Source: Dasypus novemcinctus (lineage: Eukaryota; Chordata; Mammalia; Cingulata; Dasypodidae). From it: DNA of 64,000 nucleotides. This document shows positions 35,011 through 47,068 of this stretch, piece after piece. Positions within the stretch are counted from its first letter, which is position 1; every line of letters starts with the position of its first letter. A program made the translations under genes and the position numbers. Where the stretch lies: positions 35,322,770 to 35,386,769 of the forward strand of contig NC_080682.1 of NCBI RefSeq assembly GCF_030445035.2, written 5' to 3'. The notes beneath the pieces are model-generated. The model was not told the origin of the DNA and ran no database searches. It saw nothing but the letters and a program-made list of their open reading frames with translations.

Positions 35011-37640
35011 AATATAAATAAAAATTTTAAGAAAAGAAGTGAAAGAGGGGGTAATACAATCAAGGCCACAGAAATAAGCATGAATATAGAGCATAAATTA
35101 CATAACATAGATGAAATGGATAAATTACTAAACACACAAACTATATACACTGACACAAGGAGAAATAAATACCCATTGATCCCTTCATACAATAAAACAT
35201 AATAGGAATCTTGTTATAAATGCATACTTTTCAATTTAAGACAAGATAAAGTGACTATGAACAAAAGAGACTAGCTTTAAGAGACTAAGAAATAAAAAGT
35301 AATCTAAAATGACTCCAAGATTACATAATTAGCAAAATAAACATAAAAGTACTATTGATTATATTTATAGATTATATCAAAATATAAGTAATGGATAGTT
35401 GAGGGTTTCTTGTCCTCTGTTGATAAAGTTTCATGACCATTTGATTTGACCCTATTTCCATTACCATACTTTGAACTAGATTGTCTTCTTCCATAGGCAA
35501 TTGAGAGTATCTACTTAAACTTACAGTACTCTTATTTACCAGTACAAAAATTAATTTTAAATTTTCTATAGTCTTTGATGTAGAAGTCAGGTGTTGATGG
35601 CTACTTTCAATCACTAGAAAAGAAGCAAGAACTAGAGTATTTAGTACTTTATTTTACAACCAGGGACTTCATAGCCTACTTGAACTTGCTATTTTACATT
35701 TTATTATAAAATATTCTGCAAACTCTCTGAAATTTCTTCCTACATTTGGAATAGCAAATGCAGATTTAGGTACACTAGGAACAGGGCTCATACACTTTTT
35801 ATACATAAAAAGCTATAGCTCAAGAGCATTTAAATGCTTGACTTCTAAATTCTAATGTATTCATTTCTCAGATGAATTAGTACACACATACTTGCACACA
35901 CATACACACACACACACACCTAGGGCCCAGACTGACATTGATTTACAACAAAGAGGCACTTGTTGTTGTTTTTGTTTTTGTTTTTCAATTCTCTAGATAC
36001 CCTGATTTGCTATTTATTCAAAATTATTTTGAGGACCTGTATGTTAGTGTGCATCACAACAAATATAAAAACAACACAAACTAGAAGAAACACCATCAGG
36101 CAAAGTAAAGCTAAGAAATGGAATAAGCGATGGTTTGATGTTGGAGGGGGTCTGACATGTTTCAGAGAAAGGTTAAGCTGTGCCTCCATGATAAAGTGAT
36201 ATTGGAGGCAAAATCTGAAAGAAGGGATGTAATATGACACTAAGAATTCTTGTCATATTTTGATGATGTTCTTTCATAATCTGTAACAAATGTTCCATAG
36301 CAATTCAAGGTGTTGATGATGAGGTTTTTTATGGGAATTCTGCACACATTATGCATGATTGTATTGTAGATCAGTTTCTCTAACAAAACAGAATTAAAAT
36401 AAAATATGAGCAGACAGTAAGATTAAAAGACATTTGAGTTAACTCTTTGAAAGAAAGAAAAAATAAACAAATACTAAAAAATATGAAATGGGGACAAAAG
36501 AGGCAGATTAAAAATGAGTAGGGCAGAAACACTGAAAGGAAAGTTCCAAATAAAAATAGAAGTTCTGGAGGACTCAGAAAGTACAGTTGCAGCAACATAT
36601 AAGGTCTTAAGTGATAGGCATGCAGTTCAATTTTTACTACAACTCTAATAGAACATCCAATCTCTAATTAAATATTAAAGTATATTCTCTAGTTTGAGAT
36701 TGAAGCTTATAGCTTCTAAAATATTGTATTAACAATAAAACTCATTCTTTTTACCTGTAGAACTGAACTGCTCATTTAGTTAAGAAACTCTAAGAATATG
36801 ATGCATTTAGATTCTTATATCAGTTTATCAAACTCTTCTTGAAGTCCACAGGGGGTACCCCAAGAAGAAAACACCTTCTCTTTTGTGACAGAAGATCAAC
36901 AAGATGATATTTTTTCCAGTTTTTAACAAGTGAATGTTTCTGGAAATTTAAGCTATATGGAAAAAATTATTACATTGAATGCACTTTTTTCTCTGGTAGA
37001 AAAAAAAACTCATATTGAAAATCATACGGCTAGGATTGGGCAAGAGATCTAATTGTAAGTACATAGACTTAGCTCTGATAATTATTAGCTATGTGCCATT
37101 AAGTTAATAATTTAAAACCCTGAAATCCAGTTTCCTCTTCCTGGGAGTAAAACTTTGTTTCATTTTCTCAAAATTCCCATAAGCATGTTTGCAATTAAAT
37201 AGTATAAAAATATATACTACGACAGAATTCATAGTTCTTTAATAAATATGACTAGGCTCTTGTTTAAATTGTCAAGTGATATACTTTTATATGGCATGAA
37301 AAAGTTTAACCTTGTTGAGAATTTCAAAGAATAGATAAGGATATTGTATGGATAAACTTACAGATAAAAACTATTAGCAGAACAAGTGGAAGTATACTGC
37401 TAACTGTAATAGTCTATTAGATAAAACGTTAGACTAATAGGGTGCTGACTAGTACTTCGCCATGATATTAAGGAACTCTTGTAAAATTTTTGAATAATAC
37501 ATGTCTATTAGATCCCAAAACCTTACATTCTAACTTGTATATGGAATATAGGCCACGGAATCTCAAATAAAATGAAAAAGATATTAAAAAAAAATATCAT
37601 ATTGTTAGGCAGCCCAATTGGGAGCATTCTATTAAAAAAA
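35011..37640. other. Spacer with no recognised gene
   Basis: AT-rich sequence with a CA microsatellite (annotated separately) and a (TTTTTG)-like run at 35,962-35,985. Short frames at 35,372-35,614, 35,960-36,240 and 36,380-36,598 have no recognisable motif. Confidence 0.45.
35896..35920 (+). repeat. (CA)n microsatellite
   Basis: An imperfect run of about a dozen CA dinucleotides preceded by related 'CACACATAC' units. Confidence 0.9.
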
Positions 37641-39160
37641 AATGCAACCAAGATTGATCTATAGTTTCAAGGAAACACCAACTAAAAGTTATTATTTTTC
37701 CAGAAGTTGAGAAGCTGATTCTGCAATTTAGATAAAAACCAAAGAACTAATTTAGTCAACATAAATTTGAAAAAGAAGAATAAAGTTGGACAACTTGTAT
37801 CATCTGATTTCAGTACTTGTCATCAAGCTAAATAATCAACAGAATGTGGTAATGGTGAAAAGATAAATACTAATCTGTGTAACCAATTAGAGAGTTTAGA
37901 AATAGCTTCACACCTATATCGTCAATTGACTTTTCACAAAGATGTCAAGGAATATCCATGATGGATATATAGAATTAAAAAGAAAAATGGCGCTGAAAAA
38001 AAATGAATAGTTTTTTGCCAAAAAATGACACATTAACTTACCATTTGTTCCATATATAAGTGTCTCTGAAATAGAACTTAGACATTTATGTGAAGCCTAA
38101 TACTATAAAAATTCTAAAGTAAACATAGGAGAACATCTGTGCAACCAAGTTCAGTCCCATTTTTTAGATAAGACACGAAATACATTAGTCATCAGAGAAA
38201 ACTGGATACATGGTACTCCAACATATTAAAATCTTCTCTGTGAAAGACTATGAGGCAATGAGCAAACAAGTCACAGAATTGGAGAAAATATTTGCTGAAC
38301 AGTTATTTGAAAAAGAACATGTATCCTTAATATAAAAATAATTCCCAAGGCTCAGTAATGTGAAGATAAAAGGAAAAGAAAACAAGATGTCAGCTAAGCC
38401 CTGGAAAAGATTCTCATTACCATTCATCATTAGGGAAGCACAATTTAAATGTACACAGTGTTGTCAGACACATATTAAGATACCTAGAACAAAAACGTGT
38501 AATAATAACTGATAATGCAAAGCATTTACAAGCATGCAGAATGATTGAAACTCTTAAACATTTCTGGAAGGAGCACAGACTGAAGTAATCATTCTAGAAA
38601 AATTCTAACAATTTCTTAGAAAGTGAAATCACTTATCCTATGACCCAGCAATCTTACTCTTTTTTATTTACTCAAAGAAATGAAAATACGTGTTCCCATG
38701 CAGAACTGTATGACATTGTTTATATTTCATAATTGGAAATATCCACATGCCCATCCACAAGAAAATGGCAAGATAACTGAAGTGAATGTGTACATAGACT
38801 ACAACTAACCAATAAATAAGGTGAAAAAAACCTCACGAAAACTATTGATTTATTCCTCTATTCAGGTTGAATCTCAAATAAATTATGCTGAGTGGAGGAA
38901 GTTAAACACAGAAAATTGCATACATTGTGATTCCACTTATATAGCCTACTAGTTCCCTGAACTGGAGGTATATGGAAGTGATTGACTTTACAGTGGTTGA
39001 GGGGACTTTTGAGCATGATGGAAATTTCTATGATTTGATTGTGGTTACAAGATTGTATACGTTTGTCAAGTTTTATATAACCAACACATGAAAATGATAG
39101 ATTTTTATGCATATACATTAAGATAACCATAACTTTATACCTGTCTATGCAAATTAATCT
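37640..39160 (+). mobile_element. Ancient L1M LINE fragment (ORF2 C-terminus and 3' UTR)
   Basis: Plus-strand landmarks of old L1 are in order: 'ATAGTTTCAAGG' and 'TAGATAAAAACC' region, 'CCTATGACCCAGCAATCTTACTC' near 38,636, 'GAAATGAAAATACGTGTTCCCATG', 'AACTGTATGACATTGTTTATA', and 'GGAAATATCCACATGCCCATCCAC'. The 3' part reads 'TGAATCTCAAATAAATTATGCTGAGTG' and 'GATTGTGGTTACAAGATTGTATACG'. Divergence from the younger L1 copies is high and no frame is open. Confidence 0.8.
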
Positions 39161-39814
39161 TTACTTTGAAATAGGTGTTACCTTTACAGGGATTGTGACT
39201 AGAAAGCATAGAAATGGAGACTTCTGTAGTATTAGCAATGTTCTGTTTCCTCCTCTTTATAGGGTTATTTTTAGGCCATGAAAATCCTTAAGCATCACAC
39301 TCATGATATCTGGACTTGTTTATATGCATATTGTCTACGATGAAATTTAAAAAGAAAAGAAAACTTCATTCAGTTATAACTTTTTAAATAAATTCTATAA
39401 ATCTCTCTGTTACTTAAACACAGTTTGACCCCGTCTTACCACCTTCTTGATTCTCACAGTAATGAAATAGTGAATACATTTTTGCCTTATATTCATTTTA
39501 TATTTATATGAGTCAAGTTTTTTGCATTTTGAAAATTTTATGGTTTAGTAAATTTTGCCCGTTAGCTTCTCTCAAATTAACTAACTTTCTTATTTCAAAT
39601 TCATTTTTCTTCATATCTATAATTTACATTTTTCCTTTTCTTAACTGTGCATTGTATGATGACAGTAACTTTTATATTTTACTAAATTTTCCCATTTCTG
39701 TTTCTTTTTTTCAATATTTAGTTAATTGCTGAGTTCTTTGAGTCATGTTTTCACATCCTCCAGTTGTCTATCCACCTCTTCTCAGATACATATGGCGTAC
39801 AAGAAGCTTTTTAA

Positions 39815-41050
39815 ATATATTTTTATTTATTTCAAAAAGATACAAAGATCATACAAAATGTTACATTAAAAAATATAGGAGGTTCCCATTGCCCACTCCA
39901 CACAACCCCACTTTTCCCACATCAACAACTTCTTTCATTAGTGTGGTGCATTCACTGCATTTGATAAATATATTTTGGAGCACTGCTACACAATATGGAT
40001 TATAGTTTACATTGTAGTTTACACTCTCTCCCACATGACTGGTGGATGGGACTCTCATGCCCTCAGCTGTAGACTTTCTCTGTTCCTTTGTGTAGTGGTT
40101 GTTTATCCTCACCTCCCTGTCACCTGACCTGGGTAAGTCCAATGAACTGGAGAGTAGGTGCGGCAACAATGCTGAGGCTCAGGACCTCGCTGGCACATGG
40201 ACAGCCCAAATGTGTAGTGAAGTCACATCTGTGTCCAACTCCATTACACTCAGGAGTACAAATTCCAAAGTGGGACCCACTAGCAAGGCACTGTACTCCG
40301 GAGTCATCTGTAAGGACCATAGGACCTGGGTGTCTCCCTCGCCCTCAGGAGCACCACTATGGGGTTGTATCTACTTTTCTTGTCTATGAAATCCTGCTGA
40401 GACATGTAAAAGTGTAACTTCTCTGATGAGTTCCCAACTCATTTTGAAGTCTCTTAGCCATTAAACTCATTTGTCTTTAACATTTCCCCCTTTTATTCAA
40501 GGTCTTTTTCCAGTTGCACCATCAACTGGTTTTTAGTAGTAATCCCTTGGCACCAGGGAGACTCACCCCAGGAGAGTCATGTCTTAAGTTGAGGGGAAGG
40601 TAATGCATTTATATGTTGAGTTTGGCTTAGAGAGCGGCCAGATTTGAGCAACAGAGAGGCTCTCAGGAGGTACTCTCAGGTACCCTGCAACACTAGGTTA
40701 AGTTGAAATTTCAGGTGTAATAAGCTTATTAGCATAGTCGTCAGTATCAAGGGTCTATCTTTGGACCATCCTTCCTCACTGGTCATTGCCCTTACACTTG
40801 GGAGACTGTTGCTTGGGGAATGTGGCAGAGCTCCCCAGGATAGGAACCCAGCACTTCCTCAGTTGTCTCGTGAATCTCTACCCACTGTGTCAATATCCAA
40901 TGAACATACCAACATATCTATATACCCTATATACATGCCCAGGTGAACTCCATCCCATGGATCCCCATAAGTGACACCCCACACCAGTGCTCCTCCCCTG
41001 CCATAGTTGAACCCCTCTGTGATCCAAAACTTCTTCAAAAATGAAGCCTA
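39815..41050 (-). mobile_element. Long L1 3' module, minus-strand copy
   Basis: The poly-A tail is at the left ('AAAGATACAAAGATCATACAAAATG' on the plus strand). The sequence is the reverse complement of 7,020-8,640, ending with 'GTGATCCAAAACTTCTTCAAAAATGAAG' at 41,018-41,046. It keeps the duplex of landmarks 'CCAATGAACTGGAGAG', 'GGAGACTCACCCCAGG' and 'CAGAGCTCCCCAGGATAGGAACCC'. GC content is higher here than in the surroundings and gives several overlapping open frames (40,088-40,417, 40,099-40,389, 40,120-40,320, 40,761-40,974). They are not conserved between copies and I do not call genes. Confidence 0.75.
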
Positions 41051-43147
41051 ATATATTGTCAAATTCAATTAGTAGAAAAATGAGATAGTAATGATAGGTT
41101 TAAACATTAGAAAATAGCAGGGAAAATAGGGAGGGTTCCTAACATAATTAGTTCAATAGATGTAAATTTGTTATTTGCTTCAATAAAGATAATAATCAGA
41201 ATCAGGGATACTAGGAATAAAGGACTACATTTTTGTATTAGTAAATTTTTATTTAAATTAATCAATTAAATTAAACTAATTAATTTATATTTAATTCAAT
41301 TAATTGACTTAGAGATCATGGTGGTTTTGTTTGCTTATTTTAATTTCACTGCCTAATTTAACTTTATGGTTTTGAAAATGAATTTCAATAGGTGAAAAGA
41401 ATTTCTGTGTTGTTTATTGAAAATAAAATTCCAAAATACCGACAGGTCACAATAATATTGCAATATGATAGAGTGGAAATACTTTAGATTGTGGAGATAA
41501 GAAATCTTGACTTGAATCCTGCTTCTGCTATTAACTGTCTGTTAATTGTCTATTTTTATTCTAGACTTTTCATAGGTTCAAATGAGAATTTTTTGTAACC
41601 ACATATTGACACCATTAATTTTATATATTGAAAAGTCTTTCACTTAGATCTGGGAAATTAAAAGGCTGTTCCATACTTCTCATTGCCGTTATTTTAAACT
41701 GATTTGCTCCTTCTTTTCTTGACATATAAACATCTCAATATGACAAAACCTTAGTGTATTTCATGTCACAGAGATAAATCATTGTAGATCACGGAATACA
41801 GCACGGTCTAGTTCATGGCAAATGCTTCATCCCTTTAAAGCCAAGAAAATACACCTGACAAATAAGAATAGGTTAAACACTTTGATCTTTGACATTTTAG
41901 AGAAAAAAAAAGTTACCATCAGGTAATCTCACTCTAAATATAGTGGATTTTGAATTTGCAAGTTCTTGTACAAATAAAGTTTTCATTGCATATACAGGTG
42001 CCACTTTACCACTTTGTTTTGTTAGTTTTATTTTTGTTTTTGTCATGCACTACTCTTTATTCACACTCCACTAAGTGAGAAACAGTCTGAATGCCTGAAG
42101 AAAAATAACAGTAATTGCCTCTACTTTGGGCAAATATTGTGATTTAATTCTTTCAGCAATAGCTTTTGCAGACAATTTTAATCATGACCATTGTGTGATA
42201 TTTAATTCATAATTGTTTTTGAGTCTACATAAGCAAGTATAAATATTAATGAAATGGCCATGATATCTTCTTGAGAGAAATATGTCTCGAAAATCCTGTT
42301 AAGGACGTTGCAGGGATAGTGAGCATATGACTAGAGTAAAACATATATTGTCATTAAGTTAAATTTTGAACAAAGATAATGGTACAAGAAGTTGCAAAGG
42401 CTAAAACTAATAATTTAACATATGTATTTAAAGACTAAATGTAAGTTGCATCTGCGTTCAGAGTACCTTCTGCTGCGAGGGTCATCACTGCTCCTGAGGG
42501 GGAAATGGAACGGAATCCTTGCCAGTAGAAGCCATGTGGTGTGAAAAGAAGGCCCTGTAAGACAAGTTGAAATATTAACTTATTCCATATTTAAGTCATC
42601 AGGAAGCACTTTATAATTAAATAGTTTTCCTCTTGTTTCTCATTTATATTTAGTACAGTCTTGTCATGTGAATGTGGTTCCTCCCATTTTCTAATTATGA
42701 CTAATTTAAAAAGGTATTTCATGCACATTATAGCAAATTTGAAATCAGTAATCAGGTGTGTACTTTCTATTATAACATTTCTGGATATAAAAATCGTAAT
42801 ATTAACTCATCTTTGTGATTTTAATATGATGAAATATGAAAACAACTGGAAGAAAATTTAGCAACAACAACAAAAAATAATTGGAAAATATAGCACATAA
42901 ATTCACAGGGTTTTTGGTTTTTTGTTTTACGTGGCTCATGTGGCCAAAATTGAATAAACATTCTTCATTTATTTTAAAAACAAAAATATATCCATGGGAC
43001 ATATATCATTATCACTCCCTATCTCATCACTGTCTAAGATATCAATACTCCATTCCAAGGGGAAACAAATGATGATATTACTGGGCAGAATATGTTTTTG
43101 TGGAATATTGCTTGGAGCACCTATAATTGTATATTGGAATGTCTGTG
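41051..43147. other. Spacer with no recognised gene
   Basis: AT-rich. It contains a strongly self-complementary AT tract at about 41,235-41,330 and a less AT-rich patch at 42,445-42,560. The frames at 42,661-42,861 and 42,802-43,072 have no recognisable motif. Confidence 0.45.
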
Positions 43148-44034
43148 TTGCCATTAGATTTGGAGCCGTATAGTATTCCATTGAAGAATGTGACTGAAGT
43201 CACCATATTTATATTGAGGAGCTTCACAGATAACATTGAGCTGAAAGTGCCATTTTAATTCTTTCTAGCAATCTATATCTTTACTTTGATAGGGAATGTA
43301 GGACTGGTTCTATTGGTCATAAGGCATTCCCCACTCCACAAACCCATTTACTATTTTCTGAGTATGTGTTGTCACTCTTGGATGTCACTGCTCTTCTTCA
43401 GTTGTCACCCCCAAAATATTGGTCAACTTCCTGGCAGTGAATAAAGCCATTTCATTTCTTTGTTACTTTTGGGAATACAGAGTGTTTTCTACTGGCTGCA
43501 GTGACTTATGATTACTATGTAGCAATCTACCTGGGTGGCATTTTGCATGCTACTATACACACTGGGGCGACTGTTAGCTTATCGTCTGTGTATCCATTGA
43601 AATTAAGCATGTTTTGTGACATCCCTCCACTTCTCGCCACGTTTTTTTCTGACGCTCACATCAATCAGCTTCTACTCTTCTACTTTTTGGGTTCTATTAA
43701 GATAATTAGAATTTTGATAGTCCTGATCTCCTATGCTTTCACTCTGATGGCCATTCTGAATATGAGTTCTGCTGAAGGTAGGCGAAACGTCTTTTCCACC
43801 TGTGACTCTAACCTAACTGGAGGGTCAATTTACCATGGGAAAATCCTCTTCATGTATGTGAGGCCAAGTTCCAGTTATGCTTTAGACCATGATATGATAG
43901 TGTCTATATTTTACACTATTGTGATTTCTGTGCTGAATCCCATCATCACATACAGTTAGAGGAACAAAGGTTTTAAAAAGGCAATGAAAAAATCGTTTGA
44001 GGGAAACTGGTTTATAAGTAAAGTACAATTTTAG
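43148..44034 (+). pseudogene. Olfactory receptor pseudogene, OR5T-like (class II)
   Basis: An intronless odorant receptor remnant. The N-terminus at 43,181 reads LKNVTEVTIFILRSFTDN, with TTG in place of an initiator ATG, preceded by an open extension as in OR5T receptors. TM1 contains LIGNVGLVLLVIR, followed by SPLHKPIYYFLSM. The frame 43,501-43,959 covers the TM3 end ([10 protein letters not shown]), then jumps to [16 protein letters not shown]. About 25 codons of IL2/TM4 appear to be missing in frame. Later motifs are [33 protein letters not shown] and [10 protein letters not shown], where TAG replaces the Leu of SLRN. The tail RNKGFKKAMKK continues to a stop at 44,032-44,034. A stop in TM1 (near 43,255) and frameshifts around 43,380-43,500 also break it. 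It is oriented opposite to the two OR8H-like copies. Confidence 0.9.
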
Positions 44035-45010
44035 CATTGAGTAAAACTGAAAAGAACATAGAAGGTCAGGTCATAACTCTCTAATGAGAAACAAGGGAAG
44101 AAAATGTCTTGTTTTTAGGTAATACTGTTTACACATTCCAGAATATTTCCAAAGAAATCATTAATCAGCCCTCCAATGCAACAGTCTACAAATGTAGATA
44201 AATTGTGTCAGCTGTATGCCTATGGTTATGTTCAAACTGATCCATATTAAATATTCATTGTTAAACTCAGGTTAATATTATTAGTCTTTGTGAAATTTGA
44301 TTTTTATTAAATAAAGAGACCATGTACTCAGGTTTGAAGCCTTGTTATAACCTCACCTTGTAAGTCCTCAGTTTTTATTATGAAACAAATTGTTTTTCTT
44401 GAATCCCTGTGAATGACCTCCCAAATGTTATTTACTTGTGCCAGGTGTACTCAGTTTCTCTGATCTGCCCTCTGGAGTTACCTTTTTCAGCATTTGGATC
44501 AACACTATAGATTTTTTTAATCTATATTTCCTTTCTACTGTCCAGTCATAGAAACTGATTAGAACCATTCTAATTTATCCCCAAAAGATAATGTGATATT
44601 TGTTGAGTGTATAATTAATGCTATGAAAAAACAAATGAAAGTATATTTTTAAGCCTTATTTAGTCTGCTTTGTTAAATTTTTCCAGTATTTTGCTGACTT
44701 CAAGACATATTAATCGTAGAAATTTACTTGTCTTTTAATGGAATTCCCCGTTTCCCAGCAGAGATACTTAACCTATGTCTCCACCCTATCAAACCCATCA
44801 GAAAAAAAAAAAAATCAAATAATTTATTCTGAATTATGAAGTTGAGATACAATGCAATAATTTTAAAGACCATAATCTCTATTCAGGTTTGCAAACAGAA
44901 TTCATACAATTCTATTGGAACAATATGTTTTATCACGTGCTGTAGTAAATACTCAAAATTCCTCTAAAAACAACTACAAACAAATTTCCAGAGACACAAC
45001 ACTGACTATA
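44035..45010. other. Spacer with no recognised feature
   Basis: AT-rich DNA between the OR5T-like pseudogene and the BIRC2 retrocopy. Nothing coding or repetitive recognised. Confidence 0.45.
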
Positions 45011-45039
45011 ATGTAGATAACATGGTCCTACAAAGCAAC

Positions 45040-45182
45040 CAAGCTACTGGCGAGCCGGTCCTTGTCTGTTCTGGAGGCTGTGGGCGCCGCAGCTACCAGT
45101 TCCTGGGGAAGCCAGTAGGCAGCGTCATCCCCGCTGAGCCGCTTGCCTGCAGCTGCGCCGGCACTGCGATTTTACAGTCCTG
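45040..45182 (+). other. GC-rich, CpG-bearing block, likely retrocopied 5' UTR
   Basis: The only strongly GC-rich patch in the window, with several CpGs (for example 'GGCGAGCCGGTCC' and 'GTGGGCGCCGCAGC'). It is followed by an 18-base T run and then AT-rich sequence leading to the BIRC2-like ATG. A CpG-island-derived first exon copied with the mRNA explains it best. An independent promoter is possible but unsupported. Confidence 0.5.
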
Positions 45183-47042
45183 AGGAATCTCCTTTTTTTT
45201 TTTTTTTTCCTTCTTTTAAGCCCAGTGCAATAATAAAGCCCAGTATGGAAGGCCAGAAACTTTATGAAGGGCAATAGTTTGAAATCTGTGGAGTGTAATT
45301 TTGTGTATAAATAATGTTTGAAAATAGGGAGAGTTTTCAGAATGGCTAATAGGATTATTTACTGATATATTATACATAACAGTAATTCTTTTAGTGTAAT
45401 TTTTTAAGCATTTGTGATGATACTAGAAATGACAACCTATATCTTTTCATGAAATGATTCGTCTTAATTACTAAATGAATAATGTAAATGCATGGTTTTT
45501 AAATGAAAAATAAGTTACTTAATCTTTATAAAGGCAATGTAAGAAGTTTTTGCTCTAGAAAATTTATGGAATTTGCTATGGAGATATACTTCCAGATTCC
45601 TTCAGTTCATCAAGTAAAATAAAGAGATGTGTCAAGATAGTAAGAAATAATGATAGTGGGGCTATTGGAAGAAGAATCAAGTAAAGGAAACGTTTAAAGA
45701 TGGAAGAGTTAACAGTTTGTGAGCTTTAAGCAAAATACATTTGACATAATATACACTATAATAAACTTTGGTTTAACAAAGCTTGTCAATGTTGGCTCCC
45801 CCATATATTAACTGAAACTAGCATAAAATACTATGAGAATATGTTCGTGAAATTAGCCTTTAGATAACGTGATCATATGAAGACTTTAATTATTTTTGTT
45901 TACTAGAATAAAACTGCATTTTATTAATAGCTTAGTAAAGTGCATGTAAGCCTGATGCATACAATTATTTTTCCCTTTTGTAGCATAAAATCAATAATTG
46001 GCCTGATATCCAAGTATTGTAGCTTGTAAGCAAAGTGAATTAAAGGCACAATATGAGATTTCTAAAGTTGCTTAGAATTTTGGGAACATAAACTTCCTTT
46101 TGCTTTCTTTTTAAATATGTTTTCAGAAGTATATTAATTTTTTCAGGTCATTAAGTTAGTATTACACTAAATTATAAGTAAACAGCACTTGGGTAAACTA
46201 TATAACATAATATAATACCAATATGTACTAAATTTCATCTTGGTACAATTTAGGAAAGACAGCTATACTAGCTGAGTATAAAATCAGGTATAAATCCAGT
46301 AAAGAAGTTTTAGTGAATTCTAGATAAGTAGGAGGCTATCATTTGATTCCTTTTTGTGAAAAAAATCTAATTTAGTGTGAAGAGGTAAGAAATTTCATAT
46401 GAAGGCTTTTAGGCATCTAAACCAAATCACCTACTCATGCACAAAACTACCTCCCAGTGACTTGTCCCAGGTACCTCTCATCAAAAATTTGTAAATAGGG
46501 AAGACAACATAGTCTTGTCGAATTGGACAAATGGCGACAAACAAATGGCAACAAACAAAAACTCTACCGAAATCTTATATATTCAACTTTCTCCATCGGT
46601 ATTCTCTTTTCAGAAATGATCCTTGCTCATGCTGGTTTTTATTATACTGGTGTAAAGGACAAGGTCAAATGCTTCTGCTGTGACCTGATGCTGGATAACT
46701 GAAAAGAAGGAGACAATTGTGTAGAAAAGCATAAACAGCTAGTCTAGCTGCAGCTTTACTCAGAATCTGGTTTCACTTACTAGTCTGGGATCCACCTCTA
46801 AATAGACTTCTCCAGGGAGAAACAGTTTTTGTACATTCATTATCTCTCACTTTTGAACATAATGGCTCATTCAGTGGCTCTTATTCCAAAATTTCACCAA
46901 ACCCTCTTAATATCAGAGTGGTAAAGACTTCTCTGCCTTGAAGACTAATCTGTACATTTATGCCATGAGTACTGAAGAAGAAAGATTTCTTACTTAAAAT
47001 ATGTGGCCATTAGTTTTTTGCCACCATCAGAATTAACAAGAG

Positions 47043-47068
47043 CTGTTTTGTTTTGTTTTGTTTTTATT
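47043..47068 (+). repeat. (TTTTG)n expansion inside the BIR2 region
   Basis: About four TTTTG units interrupt the BIR2-coding sequence between 'AACAAGAGCTG' and 'TTTTATTATTATACAAG', where the parent gene has a continuous GFYYI-coding segment. This is a post-insertion microsatellite expansion. Confidence 0.7.

Noticed and set aside
40088-40417. Several overlapping open frames in both strands (up to 109 codons)
   Set aside because: They lie inside the minus-strand L1 3' module, and equivalent frames are not kept in the other copies at 7-8.6 kb and 34-35 kb.
45040-45182. CpG island promoter of an active gene
   Set aside because: It is short, isolated and followed by a stop-riddled intronless BIRC2 copy at the distance expected of a 5' UTR.
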